Shown: one piece after another, positions 1-9,084 of the stretch
How the letters are laid out: each line of letters opens with the position of its first letter
Position numbering within the stretch: position 1 is the first letter of the stretch
From: Aureococcus anophagefferens
Taxonomy: Eukaryota > Sar > Pelagophyceae > Pelagomonadales > Pelagomonadaceae
Reading direction: 5' to 3'
Assembly: GCF_000186865.1 (NCBI RefSeq)
Contig: NW_008705581.1
Location: forward strand, 522,660-568,270
Length of the DNA: 45,611 nt
Made by a program: the position numbers and the translations under genes
Notes under the pieces: model-generated
What the model was told of the DNA's origin: nothing
The model's input: the letters and a program-made list of their open reading frames with translations, nothing else
Databases searched by the model: none

Positions 1-173
1 GGCCTGACCAAACTTCAGAATTCTCTAGCTCGGTCGAATCGAAGTCGATTTGGCTGATTTTTGGACGAATCGATTGCTCTCGTCGAGTTCTCGAAGCCCA
101 GCCGAAGAGCTTGCGTCGAAACTTTCGCATACGCGCACATTGAAGTCGGGTTGAAGATTTGGTTTCCACACAG
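1..173 (-). mobile_element. Introner family B, partial copy at the window edge (acts as an intron)
   Basis: This is a family B element in reverse orientation relative to the copy at 2257-2459; roughly the first 30 bases lie outside the window. It ends with the terminal inverted repeat GGTTTCCACACAG at 173, and the shared introner core GGCTGATTTTTGGACGA is at 52-68. Its terminal AG is the inferred 3' splice site. The next eight bases, GTCCTGGA (174-181), are the presumed downstream target duplication, so the unseen upstream copy would supply a GT donor. The downstream exon opens in frame (phase 0). Confidence 0.9.
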
Positions 174-968
174 GTCCTGGAGCTCCCGAAGGACGGCGGC
201 CTCGCGGATCTGGCGTCGGCGACGGCGGCGGACTTCCGCGCGCTCCTCGCGAAACCATCCTTCGGGGGCCTCTCCGTGACCATCCCCCACAAGCAGCTCG
301 TCCAGCCCTTCCTCGACGAGCTCACGGACGCCGCCGAGGCCATCGGCGCGGTGAACACCGTGACGCCCCGCGCGAGGACGGCGGCGATCGACGCCGTGTC
401 GCTCGGCGGCTCGCGGCCCGTGCTCGTCGGCGACAACACGGACTGGATCGGCATCTGCGCGACGCTCGAGGACGCGCTCGCGCGCCGCGGCGCGCGCGCG
501 GCCACGGGCAAAGCGCTCGTCGTCGGCTCGGGCGGCACCGCGCGCGCGGCGTGCTACGCGCTCACGAAGGGCTTCGCGCGGCGGACGGGCGCGGGCTTCG
601 ACCTCCTCGTCTACGCGCGCGACGTCGCCAAGGCCGAGGCCCTCGCGGCCGCGTTCGGCGGCGAGGCCGTCGCGCGGCTCGACGGCGTCGCCGTCGACGC
701 GGTCGTCTCGACCGTGCCCGGCGACGTGGGCTTCGTCGCGCCCGACGGCCTCCTCGACAACGAGCCCGCCGTGCTCGACGTCGCCTACAAGCCCGCGATG
801 ACGGCGCTCCTGGACCAGGCCCTCTCGCGCGGCTGCCCGGTGTCGCAGGGCGCGTCCATGCTCGTCAAGCAGGGCGTCGCCCAGTTCGAGCAGTGGACGC
901 GGCGCGTCGCGCCCGAGCCCGCCATGCGCGCCGCCGTCTTCGAGGGCGTCGACGAGCTCGAGGCCTGA
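174..968 (+). CDS. Shikimate dehydrogenase domain, C-terminal exon (probably AROM or DHQ-SDH fusion)
   Basis: This exon starts right after the introner acceptor at 173 and runs to a TGA at 966-968. It encodes about 264 residues of a shikimate 5-dehydrogenase, which reduces 3-dehydroshikimate to shikimate with NADPH. The substrate and catalytic motif SVTIPHK (catalytic Lys), GAVNT and the GDNTDW motif (catalytic Asp) appear in the usual order, followed by a Rossmann glycine loop VVGSGGTARAA. The C-terminus reads QGASMLVKQGVAQFE, which is typical of the family. The DNTDWIGI form resembles the C-terminal module of multifunctional AROM proteins or plant-type DHQ-SDH fusions. Which one cannot be decided, because the 5' part is outside the window. 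Confidence 0.88.
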   Translation, partial: VLELPKDGGLADLASATAADFRALLAKPSFGGLSVTIPHKQLVQPFLDELTDAAEAIGAVNTVTPRARTAAIDAVSLGGSRPVLVGDNTDWIGICATLEDALARRGARAATGKALVVGSGGTARAACYALTKGFARRTGAGFDLLVYARDVAKAEALAAAFGGEAVARLDGVAVDAVVSTVPGDVGFVAPDGLLDNEPAVLDVAYKPAMTALLDQALSRGCPVSQGASMLVKQGVAQFEQWTRRVAPEPAMRAAVFEGVDELEA

Positions 969-1105
969 CGCGCGTAAGACTTCAAGGTTGGCCGAGTCAT
1001 CGACTCGCGAATATGTTGAAGGGTAATTATGAGGGATATCCGAATACTCCGAGCAGGCAGCCCTCGCGAGGGCGGCCGTGCTGTTAAAGATGGCACCCTG
1101 ACACC
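969..1105. other. Short intergenic spacer with a small hairpin
   Basis: The 137-base spacer separates two co-directional genes. A perfect 6-bp inverted repeat with a 3-base loop, CGAGTC-ATC-GACTCG, lies at 993-1007. It could form a weak hairpin in the 3' UTR of the shikimate dehydrogenase gene. The segment around 1008-1040 is noticeably AT-richer than its surroundings and may hold the promoter of the next gene. No conserved RNA or mobile element was recognised. Confidence 0.4.
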
Positions 1106-2653
1106 ATGGGCAACGCGGCCCTCTCCCCGGCCCCGGCCGAGGCGGCGACGGCGGCCTGGCGCGCGCCGCCGGCCAAGGACAAGGGCCCGCGGCGGCCGCC
1201 GCGCGCCCCGCGGCCCTCGGAGCCCAAGGCCGTCCGCGAGGCCATCCCCCTGCCCGCGGACGTGCTCCCGCACCTCTTCTCCTACAGCTGCGCGCGGGAG
1301 GTCGGGACCTTCCGCTTCCTCGTCTCCCGCGGCGCGAGCGCGCAGCTCATAGCGACGGCGGAGCTCGCGCCGACGCTCGCGGACGCGGAGCGCCGCGGCT
1401 ACTGCGAGTCGCCCGCGTTCCTGCCGCGCGACGCGGACCGGGGCCGCGGCGGGCGCCGGCGGAGCGCGACGCGCCCGCCGGCGGCGCGGCCCGGCTACCG
1501 CTACCGGCCCGCGGGCCCGCTCGGCGCCGGCTGGTACTCGGGTTCTTCTCACGCCGAGACCCCGGCGCTCCGCGACGCGCTCCGCTGGCGCCGCGGCGGC
1601 GACGGCGAGCCGGAGATCGACGTGCGCATCTGCGCACACCCGGCGTCCGACGGCCGCGATGCCCTCGTCGTCGTCCAGTGCTACCTGCCCAAGCCGCCCA
1701 AGCCCGAGACGGTCCGCCTCGCCGACGGCCGCTTCGTCGAACATCAGGAGACGCCCTGGCACCGCTTCCGGCCGCCAAACTTCGAGCCGGGCATGCCCGA
1801 GGGCGCCACCCGGGGCAGGACAAGAGAGCGAAATTCCCAACTTCAAAGCCTCATATCTCGGCCGTTTTCCACTCGTTTCGGCTGATTTTTGGACGAGCGA
1901 TCATCCCTCGGAACGGTCTCGAAGCGTGGATGTTTTTCTCGTGACGCGCGCGCGCGGAACACTCACGTTGAAGCGACGTTGAATCACCCTTGTCCTGCCC
2001 AGGCGCCACCGTGCGCTTCTACGGCGCCGCGTCCTTCGAGGAGGCCCGGGACTACGCGACGCCCGGCGACGACGGTGCCGCGCGCTGGGCGCTCGGCCGC
2101 GTCGCGTTCCACTCCTACGGCTTCGTGCGCGACGCCTGGCCGCCGGAGCGGAGCCCGACGTCCTTTCTGACGAACGCCGACGTGGGCCAGAGCCTCTACC
2201 TCCCCGTGCGCCGCGTCTCCGCGCCGCGGCGCGCGGACCGCCAGTGGCGCGACGACCTGTGTGGAAACCAAATCTTCAACCCGACTTCAATTTGCGCGTA
2301 TGCGACCGTTTCGACGCAAGCTCTTCAGCTGGGCTTCGAGAACTCGACGAGAGCGATCGATCCGTCCAAGAATCAGCCGAATCGACTTCGATGTGACCGA
2401 GCTAGAGAATTCTCAAGTTTGGTCAGGACCACCCAAACCAGTGGTTGGTTTCCACACAGGCGACGACGCCGAGTCCAGGTACGCGACCGACGACTTCCAG
2501 CACCTCTGCGTGCGCGAGCTCGACGGCGCCCTCCGGAGCCACGGGCCCTTCGCCCACGCCAACGACGCGCGCGCGCCCTGGCGCGTCGGCGACGGCGTCG
2601 CCGCGCGCGTGGCGGCGCACGGCGGCCTCTTCGGCTTCGGCCCGCGGCGATGA
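1106..2653 (+). CDS. Hypothetical protein with two introner introns
   Basis: The exons are 1106-1802, 2003-2248 and 2460-2653, and together they encode 378 residues. I do not recognise the family. The N-terminus is Ala/Pro-rich and basic (about residues 1-45), then comes a possible F-box-like stretch (DVLPHLFSYSCAREVGTFRFLV). The rest is globular, with no obvious membrane segment. Removing both introners (GC-AG, phase 1 each) gives an uninterrupted frame from the ATG at 1106 to the TGA at 2651-2653, and none of the three single-exon readings does so alone. The exon between the introners is 246 bases. The high-GC codon use matches the neighbours, so the gene is probably real and expressed, but its function is unknown. 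Confidence 0.75.
1811..2002 (+). mobile_element. Introner family A, copy A1 (intron 1803-2002)
   Basis: This 192-bp element has 12-bp inner inverted repeats GGGCAGGACAAG / CTTGTCCTGCCC. It is flanked by the 8-bp duplication GCGCCACC at 1803-1810 and 2003-2010. The intron runs from the first duplication base (GC donor, host-derived) to the element's terminal CAG. Excision joins codons at phase 1 and restores GGC-GCC-ACC. The interior is in the sense class relative to the gene. The 5' end is CGGGGC instead of the CAGGGC seen in the other A copies. Confidence 0.95.
2257..2459 (+). mobile_element. Introner family B, copy B2 (intron 2249-2459)
   Basis: This 203-bp element has inverted repeats CTGTGTGGAAACC / GGTTTCCACACAG and is flanked by the 8-bp duplication GCGACGAC at 2249-2256 and 2460-2467. 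The intron is 211 nt, GC-AG, phase 1, and splicing restores the Arg-Asp-Asp codons of the host gene. The family B inverted repeats are symmetrical (CTG...CAG), so either orientation offers a terminal AG. Confidence 0.95.
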
Positions 2654-2710
2654 CGGCTAACATTGGAGTGGAACACGGAGCGGCGGGTTAGAAAAAGCGA
2701 ACGGCGGGGC

Positions 2711-3238
2711 CTAGTGCCCGCTCTTCTTGGACTTCTTGCCGGACTTGGTCCGCTTGTCGTCGTCGCCGATGTAGGAGTCGATCCACGCGAGGACCGCGTC
2801 GTCGTCGCCGATGAGCGACGAGTCGATGTCCTGGCAGCAGAAGCAGTCGTCGCCGCTGCCGCAGCCGCTCGAGTTCTTCGTGCCGCCGTACTCGTTGCAG
2901 CTCTTCTTCTCGTACATACAGACGCCGCCGTAGTCCTCCCAGCACGTGCTCGTCTCGTCGGCCGTCTCGTCCGTGCAGATGGCGACCTCGGCGGCGCCGA
3001 TGGTCGACATGCCGCCGTCGGTGCCCTTGGCCTTGGCGGCCAGCGCGCCGCCGAGCGTCGTCGGGGCGACCTTCGCGAACAGGGCCGTCGCGCCCGCCGC
3101 GCCGCCGTTGAGGCCCGCGAAGGCGAAGGCGGCGACGAGGAGCCCCGCGGCGGCGACGGCGCCCGTGCGCTTCGCGAAGCGCTTCGCCTGGGTCGCCTCC
3201 GGCGCCTGCCCCTCGACGTCCGGCACCTCCGAGTACAT
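2711..3238 (-). CDS. Small Cys-rich single-pass membrane protein, unknown function
   Basis: The 175-residue protein has a short cytosolic N-terminus and one hydrophobic Ala/Gly-rich segment at about residues 27-50. A predicted lumenal or extracellular domain follows with about ten cysteines between residues 90 and 140 (CTDE, CWEDYGGVCMYEKKSC, CGSGDDCFCCQD). The tail is lysine-rich (KSGKKSKKSGH). The sequence IGDDD occurs twice near the C-terminus, suggesting a short internal repeat. The cysteine pattern fits a small disulfide-rich secreted fold, but I do not recognise the family. The start ATG at 3238 faces the gene at 3447 across a shared 208-base upstream region. Confidence 0.7.
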   Translation of the reverse strand: MYSEVPDVEGQAPEATQAKRFAKRTGAVAAAGLLVAAFAFAGLNGGAAGATALFAKVAPTTLGGALAAKAKGTDGGMSTIGAAEVAICTDETADETSTCWEDYGGVCMYEKKSCNEYGGTKNSSGCGSGDDCFCCQDIDSSLIGDDDAVLAWIDSYIGDDDKRTKSGKKSKKSGH

Positions 3239-3446
3239 CGCGGCGACGACGACGACGGGGGAGGCGGGGCTGCTAAGACTGTCGTCTCTGAAAGCTGCCC
3301 GCTGACAAGATCCGTGCAGCGGTCGCGGCTAGGCTTGGAGTCCCAGTGCCGCGAGGCCTGGTGCCGCAAACCCCCCGGGTAGGCCCTCTAGCTGTTAACC
3401 TCTCCTAGCCTAGCAGCAACGTTGCAGGTTTACGAAAGGCTCGACG
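3239..3446. promoter_or_regulatory. Divergent promoter region with GTTGCAGG motif
   Basis: This 208-base region separates two divergent start codons and must hold both promoters. On the plus strand GTTGCAGG sits at 3421-3428, 18 bases before the ATG at 3447. The same motif recurs just upstream of several other start codons in this window. No TATA box is obvious. Confidence 0.45.
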
Positions 3447-3956
3447 ATGGTTCGCGCGCCGTGCGGGCAGCCCGCCGCGGCCTCGAGCCCCGGCGCGAGC
3501 TGCCCGTCGTGCGCCCGCGCCGTCGACGCGTCGGACCGCTTCTGCCGCGACTGCGGCGTCCGGCTCCAGGGCGCGCGACCGGCCCGCGCGGGCCGACGGC
3601 GCCGCGTCCCCTGGGCCCTGCGCGCCGCCGCCGCCGCCGCCGCCGCCGCGACCGCGGCGCGCGTGTCCGCCCAGCCCCCGGAGGACGACGTCTTCAGCAT
3701 CGAGCGGCGCCTCGCGCTGGAGCGGGACCGCCAGGCGGCCATCGCTTTGGAGGACGCGTACGACCTCGAGTCCACGCCCAAGGAGATCCACGTGTCGTGC
3801 CCCCAGGTGCCCTTCGTCGAGGTCACGGACCTGCCGGACTACGCCGTCACGGAGCACAACCAGTGCCTCGTCTTCCGGGTCACGGCGCCGGACCTCGAGG
3901 CGAAGCTCACGGTCCGCTGCGACGGCGAGTTCGAGACCGACGGCGCCTTCTATTAA
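3447..3956 (+). CDS. Zinc-ribbon protein with hydrophobic segment, unknown function
   Basis: The 169-residue protein carries an N-terminal zinc-ribbon with two CxxC knuckles (CPSCARAV, then FCRDCGVRL) at about residues 19-42. An Arg-rich stretch and a poly-Ala segment follow that may act as a membrane anchor or linker, then an acidic C-terminal domain of about 95 residues with no family I recognise. The zinc-ribbon resembles those at the N-terminus of many otherwise unrelated membrane-linked proteins. The stop TAA at 3954-3956 overlaps the reversed stop of the convergent gene (3953-3955), so both genes end inside the same TTAA tetranucleotide. Confidence 0.65.
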   Translation: MVRAPCGQPAAASSPGASCPSCARAVDASDRFCRDCGVRLQGARPARAGRRRRVPWALRAAAAAAAAATAARVSAQPPEDDVFSIERRLALERDRQAAIALEDAYDLESTPKEIHVSCPQVPFVEVTDLPDYAVTEHNQCLVFRVTAPDLEAKLTVRCDGEFETDGAFY

Positions 3957-5727
3957 ACGGTCGTGAGCACGGGCACGGGCCCCGCGTCGAGGGAGGGCCG
4001 GCCCTCGGACCCGTCGTCCGACGGCGGCGGCGACGTCGCCAGCGAGAAGTCCGCGTCCTGGAGGTGCACGTAGCCCGACGGCGGCTCCGCGGAGTCGCGC
4101 CGCGGCCGCTTCGGGAAGCAGAGCGCGCCGATGGCGTTGAGGAGGCCGCAGCACGTGAGCACGAGGACGACGAGCGCGAGCTGCCAGAGCAGCTTCAGCC
4201 CCACGTGGTCCGCGTCGACGGAGTCGTAGACGCGGATGAGCGTGTCCTCGTAGGGCGTCCAGAACGCGAAGGCCACGGTCCAGGCCTCGTAGACCTCGTC
4301 GAAGACGGCGTCGTTCGCGCGCCGGAGGTCCTCGGACGTCCGCGCGCGGCGCGTCCGCCGCCGCTTCCGCTCGCGGTTCGCGAGCGCGGCCGCCTGCGTG
4401 GAAATCAAATCTTCAACCCTACTTCAATCTGTGTGTATGCGACAGTTTCGACGCAAGCTCTTTGGCTGTGCTTCGAGAACTCGACGAGAGCAATCGATTC
4501 GTCCAAAAATCAGCCAAATCGACTTCGATTTGACCGAGCTAGAGAGGTTCGAAGTTTTTGCTGGACAGCGTTCCACTGGTTGATTTCCACACAGGCGGCC
4601 GCGGCGACGGCGACGGCGTAGATCCAGAACGCCAGGATCTCCCGGTCCGCGTCCAAGTCCAGCTGCGCCGTGATGAAGAAGTCGACGGCGTCGAAGACGC
4701 CCAGGCACGCGACGACGGCGGCCGTCTTCCGAGCGAGCGCGGGCACGGCGCTCTCCGCGTCCTGGTCCTGGGGCAGCCGCCGCGCCACGGCCCGCGCGCC
4801 GAGAAAAAAGGCGCCGGCCTTGAAGAGCGCGGCGGCGAAGCGCGCGGCCGTGACGGTCCCCAGCGCGGGCGACGCGTCGAAGGGCAAGAAGAGCAGCGAC
4901 GTCAGCACGGTCGAGATGGCCAGCGCGGACACGTAGTGGAGCGAGCCGCGCAGCAGCGCCCAGACCCGCGCCGCGTTCGGGCCCTTGGCCGTCTCCGCGC
5001 GCCGCGTCGCCGTCGCCATCGTCGCGTAGGCGCCGACGAGGACCGACGCGCAGAGCAGAAACCGCACGCAGAAGAGGCGGAAGAGCAGCCCCGTGGGGGG
5101 CGCGTCGTCATTTTCGTCGAGCCGCCGCCCGTGGGCGCCGCCGGGGGGCCGCCGGCGCCGCGGGTGCGCGCCCGTCGGCGGCTGGAAGCTCGCGGCGCCG
5201 CCGCGTTTCCGCGCGCGCGGCGCGGACGGGCCCGTGACGTCCGGCGTCGCCCACTGGCTCGACACCTCCCACTCGACCTCCGCGAGCACGTAGGTGAAGG
5301 TCGTCGACACGCTCACGGAGTAGGCCGACGACGCCGCGCCCGCCGCGAGCGCCGTCAGCGCTTTCGCCGTCTCCGCGCGGAACGACACGCGCCGCTGGGG
5401 CAGGCGCGCGAGCGCCCAGGCGCTCCACCGCTCGAGGGCGGCGGCGGCGCAGGGGATGTAGGCGACGCCCAGGCAGGCGTTGATCCCGAACGCGCCGATC
5501 ATCGACCAGCACTTCCCGCGCATGTCGCCGGGGCACACGGAGTCGGGATCCAGGTCGTCCTGGAGGATGTAGGCCAGCGCGACGGCGCAGAACGTGCCGT
5601 AGACGCAGTTCGCGATCTCCGCGCAGTCGAGGACCACGAAGTCGCTGTTCAAGCGCCGGAAGGGGCGGTGGAGCGCCTCGATGATGCGCGGCGGCGCGAG
5701 CGTGGGCTCGGAGCTCGGGATCTCCAT
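3953..5727 (-). CDS. Polytopic membrane protein with one introner, unknown family
   Basis: The exons on the minus strand are 5727-4603 and 4393-3953, and splicing yields 521 residues. The first in-frame ATG is at 5727; the frame stays open upstream but without an ATG. I count about eight hydrophobic segments, for example around VVLDCAEIANCVYGTFCAVA, FLLCASVLVGAYATM, SALAISTVLTSLLFLPF, AALFKAGAFFLGARAVA, AVVACLGVFDAVDFF, FWIYAVAVAAA, and a last one LLWQLALVVLVLTCCGLL in exon 2. Between the early and middle segments is a basic, Pro-rich cytosolic loop. The tail after the last segment is acidic. No transporter or channel signature was recognised. The GC-AG introner is at phase 0. Confidence 0.72.
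4394..4594 (+). mobile_element. Introner family B, copy B3, antisense to the host gene (intron 4394-4602)
   Basis: The 201-bp element lies forward on the plus strand inside a minus-strand gene. Its palindromic 8-bp duplication GCGGCCGC is at 4386-4393 and 4595-4602. In gene sense the intron opens with the GC at 4602-4601 and closes with the AG at 4395-4394, phase 0. This is the most diverged B copy. Both inverted repeats carry the same change (GGAAATCA instead of GGAAACCA), so the ends still pair. Confidence 0.93.
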
Positions 5728-6054
5728 GGGTTGTTTTCTTCCGGTGATCTCGAGCCGCGTGATCTCGAGCGCGTCCTCGAGCCGAGAAGTAAAACCCTCG
5801 GCGCCGTCGCGCGGACCCGGGTCCAGCCCACGAGCCCGGAACGAGCCGATCGACGAACTCAGCCCTTTGTGGCAATACTGGTTCACTATTAGTTCAACTT
5901 CTTCGGCCGAATGTCAATTTTAGCGCGTGCACCAGAGTACCGGGCGCAGTAAGCCTGATTGAAAGCGAGTCCGACGTCGGCGCCGCGTTCAGACACTGCA
6001 CGGCAGCCCCGCGGCGGTCTCCCGGTGCGGGCCTCGGCCCCGGCGTGCTTCGGC
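5728..6054. promoter_or_regulatory. Divergent intergenic region of 327 bases
   Basis: The region lies between the start codons at 5727 (minus) and 6055 (plus) and presumably contains both promoters and 5' UTRs. It holds two nearby copies of GTGATCTCGAG (from 5744 and 5759) and an AT-richer stretch around 5870-5925. Both flanking frames stay open into it but lack an ATG. I see no RNA gene or mobile element. Confidence 0.45.
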
Positions 6055-7415
6055 ATGGGGTCGTTCGGGCGGTCCAAGGACGACAGCAAGGCCCTCGAGG
6101 CCATGCGGCGCAACACGCGCCTCGGCATCGCCGCCGTCGCCGCCTTCGCCCTCGGCTACGTCGCCTACGCGACGGGCGGCCTCGCGGGCTTCGGCGGCGG
6201 CGGCGCGAACGACGACGAGTACAGCTCCCACATCGTCACGGAGCTCCGGTGCCCGCCGCCGAGCAGCCGCTTCGTCGACGTCGAGAAATTGGGCGCCGTG
6301 AGCACGAAGCGGCTCGTCCGCGCGGCCAGGGCCGCGGGCACGGGCTGCGGGGACCGGCCGCGCACCGTCGTGACCATGAGCTCCTTCTACGGGCGGCACA
6401 CGTCCCTGCCCATGGTCGTGCGGAGCATCCTCGACCAGTCGTGCACGCCGGACGCGATCTACGTCTTCCTGAGCCTCGTGCCGCTCATCGACCGCGAGTT
6501 CCGGCACAACAAGTCGCGCGCCGTCGGCGACGAGATCGGCGCCTTCGAGGACGTGCTCAAGGCGCTGAGCCCGCTCGTGAAGCTGCACATGATCACGCGC
6601 GCGGAGGACGACTTCGGGCCGGCGACGAAGTTGTTGCCCGCGCTCCGCCTCGAGCGCGACGCGCGGACGCACCTCATCACCGTCGACGACGACACGACCT
6701 ACCACGAGGACATGATCCTGGCCCTCTCGCTCACGGCGCAGCACGCGTCCAAGCCCGTGTCCGTGGGCTTCTGGTGCGAGGAGTTCGGGTGGGCGCCGCA
6801 GCAGGGCTACTTCTTCATGCACGCGCAGTACCGGCCAGGGCAGCAAAAGGGTGATTCAACGTCGCTTCAACGTGAGTGTTCCGCGCGCGCGCGTTTCGGA
6901 AACAGCACCCGCGCTTCGAGAGCGCTCCGAGAGATGATCGCTCGTCCAAAAATTAGCCGAAACGAGCGGAAAACGATATGAGCCTCCAAAGTTGGGAATT
7001 TCGCACTCTTTTCCCGCCCAGGTACCGGCGCGAGTGCCTCCGCGTGCCCGTCGAGGGCACCTGCCACGGCTGGCTCTCGGGCGTCTCGGGCGTGCTCTTC
7101 GAGCGCGGGTCCCTCGACGACCAGATCTTCAACTACACGGACCGGCCCAAGGGCTGCTGGCTCCACGACGACGTCTGGTTCGGCGGCCACGTCGTGAGCT
7201 CCCTCGACGCCGTGCCCTACCTCATCGACCCGGGCTTCAAGTCCCGCAAGGTGCGGCGCATCGAGCACGACCGGTCCAAGTCGTCGTCCTACCTCCAGAC
7301 GCTCAAGCTCCGGGAGCACGGCGACGACCCGGAGGCCCAGTGCGCGTCCTCCTTCGACTACATGCGCGACGCCGTCCACCGGGGGCACCACAAGTCCGCC
7401 GGCGGGCACCGCTAG
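6055..7415 (+). CDS. Type II membrane glycosyltransferase-like protein with one introner
   Basis: The exons are 6055-6827 and 7022-7415, giving 388 residues. A single hydrophobic anchor at about residues 23-46 follows a short basic N-terminus, the usual type II topology of Golgi glycosyltransferases. The lumenal part has a GT-A-like start (TVVTMSSFYGR, then SILDQSCTPDAIYVFLS) and a metal-binding acidic triad VDDDT at residues 211-213. After the introner come CHGWLSGVSGVLFERGSLDDQIF and HDDVWFGGHV, which resemble an acceptor-site region with a catalytic acid. Donor and acceptor are not predictable from this. The introner is the GT-AG, phase 2 case; joining restores HAQYRRECLR. Confidence 0.75.
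6836..7021 (-). mobile_element. Introner family A, copy A2 (intron 6828-7021), GT donor
   Basis: At 186 bp this is the shortest and most diverged family A copy. The duplication GTACCGGC is at 6828-6835 and 7022-7029, so here the host supplied a GT donor. The ends are CAGGGCAGCAAAAG and CTTTTCCCGCCCAG. The interior is antisense relative to the gene. Removal of 194 nt at phase 2 restores the frame. Confidence 0.94.
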
Positions 7416-7456
7416 TCCGCGCCTAAAAAAAGCGACGCAGGGGACGCTTATGACCG

Positions 7457-9013
7457 CTAGAAGATGCCCCGCGGGCGCTCGGGGGGGGAGGGCGCGTCGG
7501 ACGGCGCGCACGCCGCGGGCGTGTGGAAGTCGACCGCGTACTTGCAGATGCTCGGCTCGTCGACGTGGCCGAGGGCCTCCTCGGCGCCGCACTTGAGGGC
7601 CACGGTGAGCTCGCGGGCGCCGTGGCCCGCGCAGTACTGGCCGTTCGCGTAGTGCCAGCCGCCGTCCGCCCGCCCGTCCACGTGGCGCCACTCCTTCCAC
7701 GCGCCGAGGTTCGTGTGGTCCTGCTTCGCCTTGCCGAAGGGGCACAGCTCGTAGGTGTACTGGGCGATCTTCTTCGAGTAGCACTGGCCCTTGAGCGGGA
7801 AGTAGGCGCCGTCCGGGCCGGAGTCTTCCTCGAAGGCCCGCCGGTGGTCGTCGATCGTTTTTTGCGCCGCGGTCTTTTGCTCTTTGAGCTTCTGCAGCGC
7901 CTCCTTCGCGGCGGCGGCCTCGGGGAGGGCGTAGGTTTCGACCTTATCGTCGACCTTGGGCACGATGAGCGCGGCGGCGAGGGACGCCTGGTCGCCCTTG
8001 AGCGCCGCGAGGCGCCCCGCGATAGCCTCGCCGTCTTTCCGCAAAGCGGCGCCGCAGGCCTTGGCGACCTCGAGGGCCACGGCCGTCGCGGCGTCCGGCG
8101 ACGCGCCGCCGAGGTGGAGCGCGCCGAAGAGCTTCTCGAGGTGGCCCGCGGCCGCGAGCCGGTGCTCCGCGGCGTCCGGCTCTTTCCCGACGTTGACCAA
8201 GGCTTCCGCGGCGTCGACGCCCAGCGAGAGGACGTCGACGTCGTCGATCTTGTTCGTCAGCTCGTCCGGGAGGCCCGCCTTGTTCATGACGACGTCCAGC
8301 AGCGCCTCGATCTCCATCGCCGCCGCCGCGAGTTCCAAAGCCGCCCTGCTCCTCTCGTCGCCGGCCGCTTTTTCGAGCGCGGGCGCCAACAAACCGTAGG
8401 CCGCGTCGCCCGCGGCGACGGCGGCGTCGCGCCGCTTCACGGCCTCGGCCTCGTGGTCCGCGACCTTCTTCTCGTTCATGTCGATGCCCTTTTGCAGAAA
8501 GTTGATGGTCGACTCCGCCGTCGCGGCCGCGGCGTCGCCCTCGGCCTTGGCCGCCTCGTACTGCGCCACGTAACTTTTGCGCTTCTCGAGCCCGGCCGCG
8601 CGCGCCGCCTCCAGCCGCAGGCGCTCCGCGTGTTTCTCGAGGTATTCGGCCTCGCACGTGTTGCCGCACTTTCCGTTTTCCTCGTCGCTCCCGTCGCAGC
8701 AGTCGCACGCGCCGTCGCGCACGCGGCTCGCCATGATCTTCGCGGCTTCATAATTGACGTTGGCGCACTCGAAGGTCGCGACGCCGATGGTCGCGCCGCT
8801 GCAGGCCGCCGTGCCGGGCTCGTCGGCGCCGTCGCCGCAGTCGCAGTAGTCGTCGTTGATCTGGGTCGCCGGGACGGCGGTGTAGCCGCCGTCGCAGGCG
8901 AGGCCGCCGGGCGGGACCGGCGGCTTCTGTTTGCCCCAGAAGGCAGCGGAAGGGCCCAGGACCAGGGCTGTCGCGACCAGCCATCGCCGGCGAGCAGCCA
9001 TTGCCACTCCCAT
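7457..9013 (-). CDS. PRKCSH: Glucosidase II beta subunit (PRKCSH/GTB1 type)
   Basis: The 518-residue ER protein is the non-catalytic subunit of glucosidase II, which trims the inner glucoses of N-glycans and drives the calnexin cycle. A signal peptide (residues about 1-24) is followed by two LDLa-like cysteine/acidic repeats (CDGGYTAV...YCDCGDGADEPG and CDCCDGSDEENGKC, residues 40-120). A long Ala/Glu-rich coiled coil comes next, then a C-terminal MRH domain at about 404-503 with YELCPF, GGWHYANGQYC and EPSICKY, which binds mannose on glycans. I chose the ATG at 9013 because it precedes the signal peptide; the frame upstream is Arg-rich. The C-terminus ends RPRGIF, without the HDEL-type retention signal common in this family. 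The start faces the selenoprotein start only 71 bases away. Confidence 0.92.
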   Translation of the reverse strand: MGVAMAARRRWLVATALVLGPSAAFWGKQKPPVPPGGLACDGGYTAVPATQINDDYCDCGDGADEPGTAACSGATIGVATFECANVNYEAAKIMASRVRDGACDCCDGSDEENGKCGNTCEAEYLEKHAERLRLEAARAAGLEKRKSYVAQYEAAKAEGDAAAATAESTINFLQKGIDMNEKKVADHEAEAVKRRDAAVAAGDAAYGLLAPALEKAAGDERSRAALELAAAAMEIEALLDVVMNKAGLPDELTNKIDDVDVLSLGVDAAEALVNVGKEPDAAEHRLAAAGHLEKLFGALHLGGASPDAATAVALEVAKACGAALRKDGEAIAGRLAALKGDQASLAAALIVPKVDDKVETYALPEAAAAKEALQKLKEQKTAAQKTIDDHRRAFEEDSGPDGAYFPLKGQCYSKKIAQYTYELCPFGKAKQDHTNLGAWKEWRHVDGRADGGWHYANGQYCAGHGARELTVALKCGAEEALGHVDEPSICKYAVDFHTPAACAPSDAPSPPERPRGIF

Positions 9014-9084
9014 CGTCCTCGCAAAATCACCACAACCACCGGACACGCGGCCAGCTCCGTCGTCGTGCGCGGCTCGTCGCAGCC
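9014..9084. promoter_or_regulatory. 71-base divergent promoter shared by glucosidase II beta and the SelM-like selenoprotein
   Basis: Only 71 bases separate the start codons at 9013 (minus) and 9085 (plus). Both transcription starts and core promoters must lie in this space or overlap the opposite gene. No TATA box is evident. Both products enter the ER, so shared control is plausible but inferred. Confidence 0.5.

Noticed and set aside
993..1040. A degenerate introner remnant in the spacer after the shikimate dehydrogenase gene
   Set aside because: Words such as ACTTCAAGG and GTTGAAGG resemble introner pieces, but there is no core, no inverted repeat and no target duplication.
1811..2002. 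Transposon insertions that inactivate their host genes
   Set aside because: All ten complete insertions can be removed exactly from GY to AG with the frame restored, and the host proteins keep intact motifs on both sides.
8933..8960. Plastid targeting of glucosidase II beta, because Phe-Trp follows the predicted signal cleavage site
   Set aside because: The domain set (LDLa-like, coiled coil, MRH) is that of an ER enzyme subunit, and the following residues do not look like a transit peptide.
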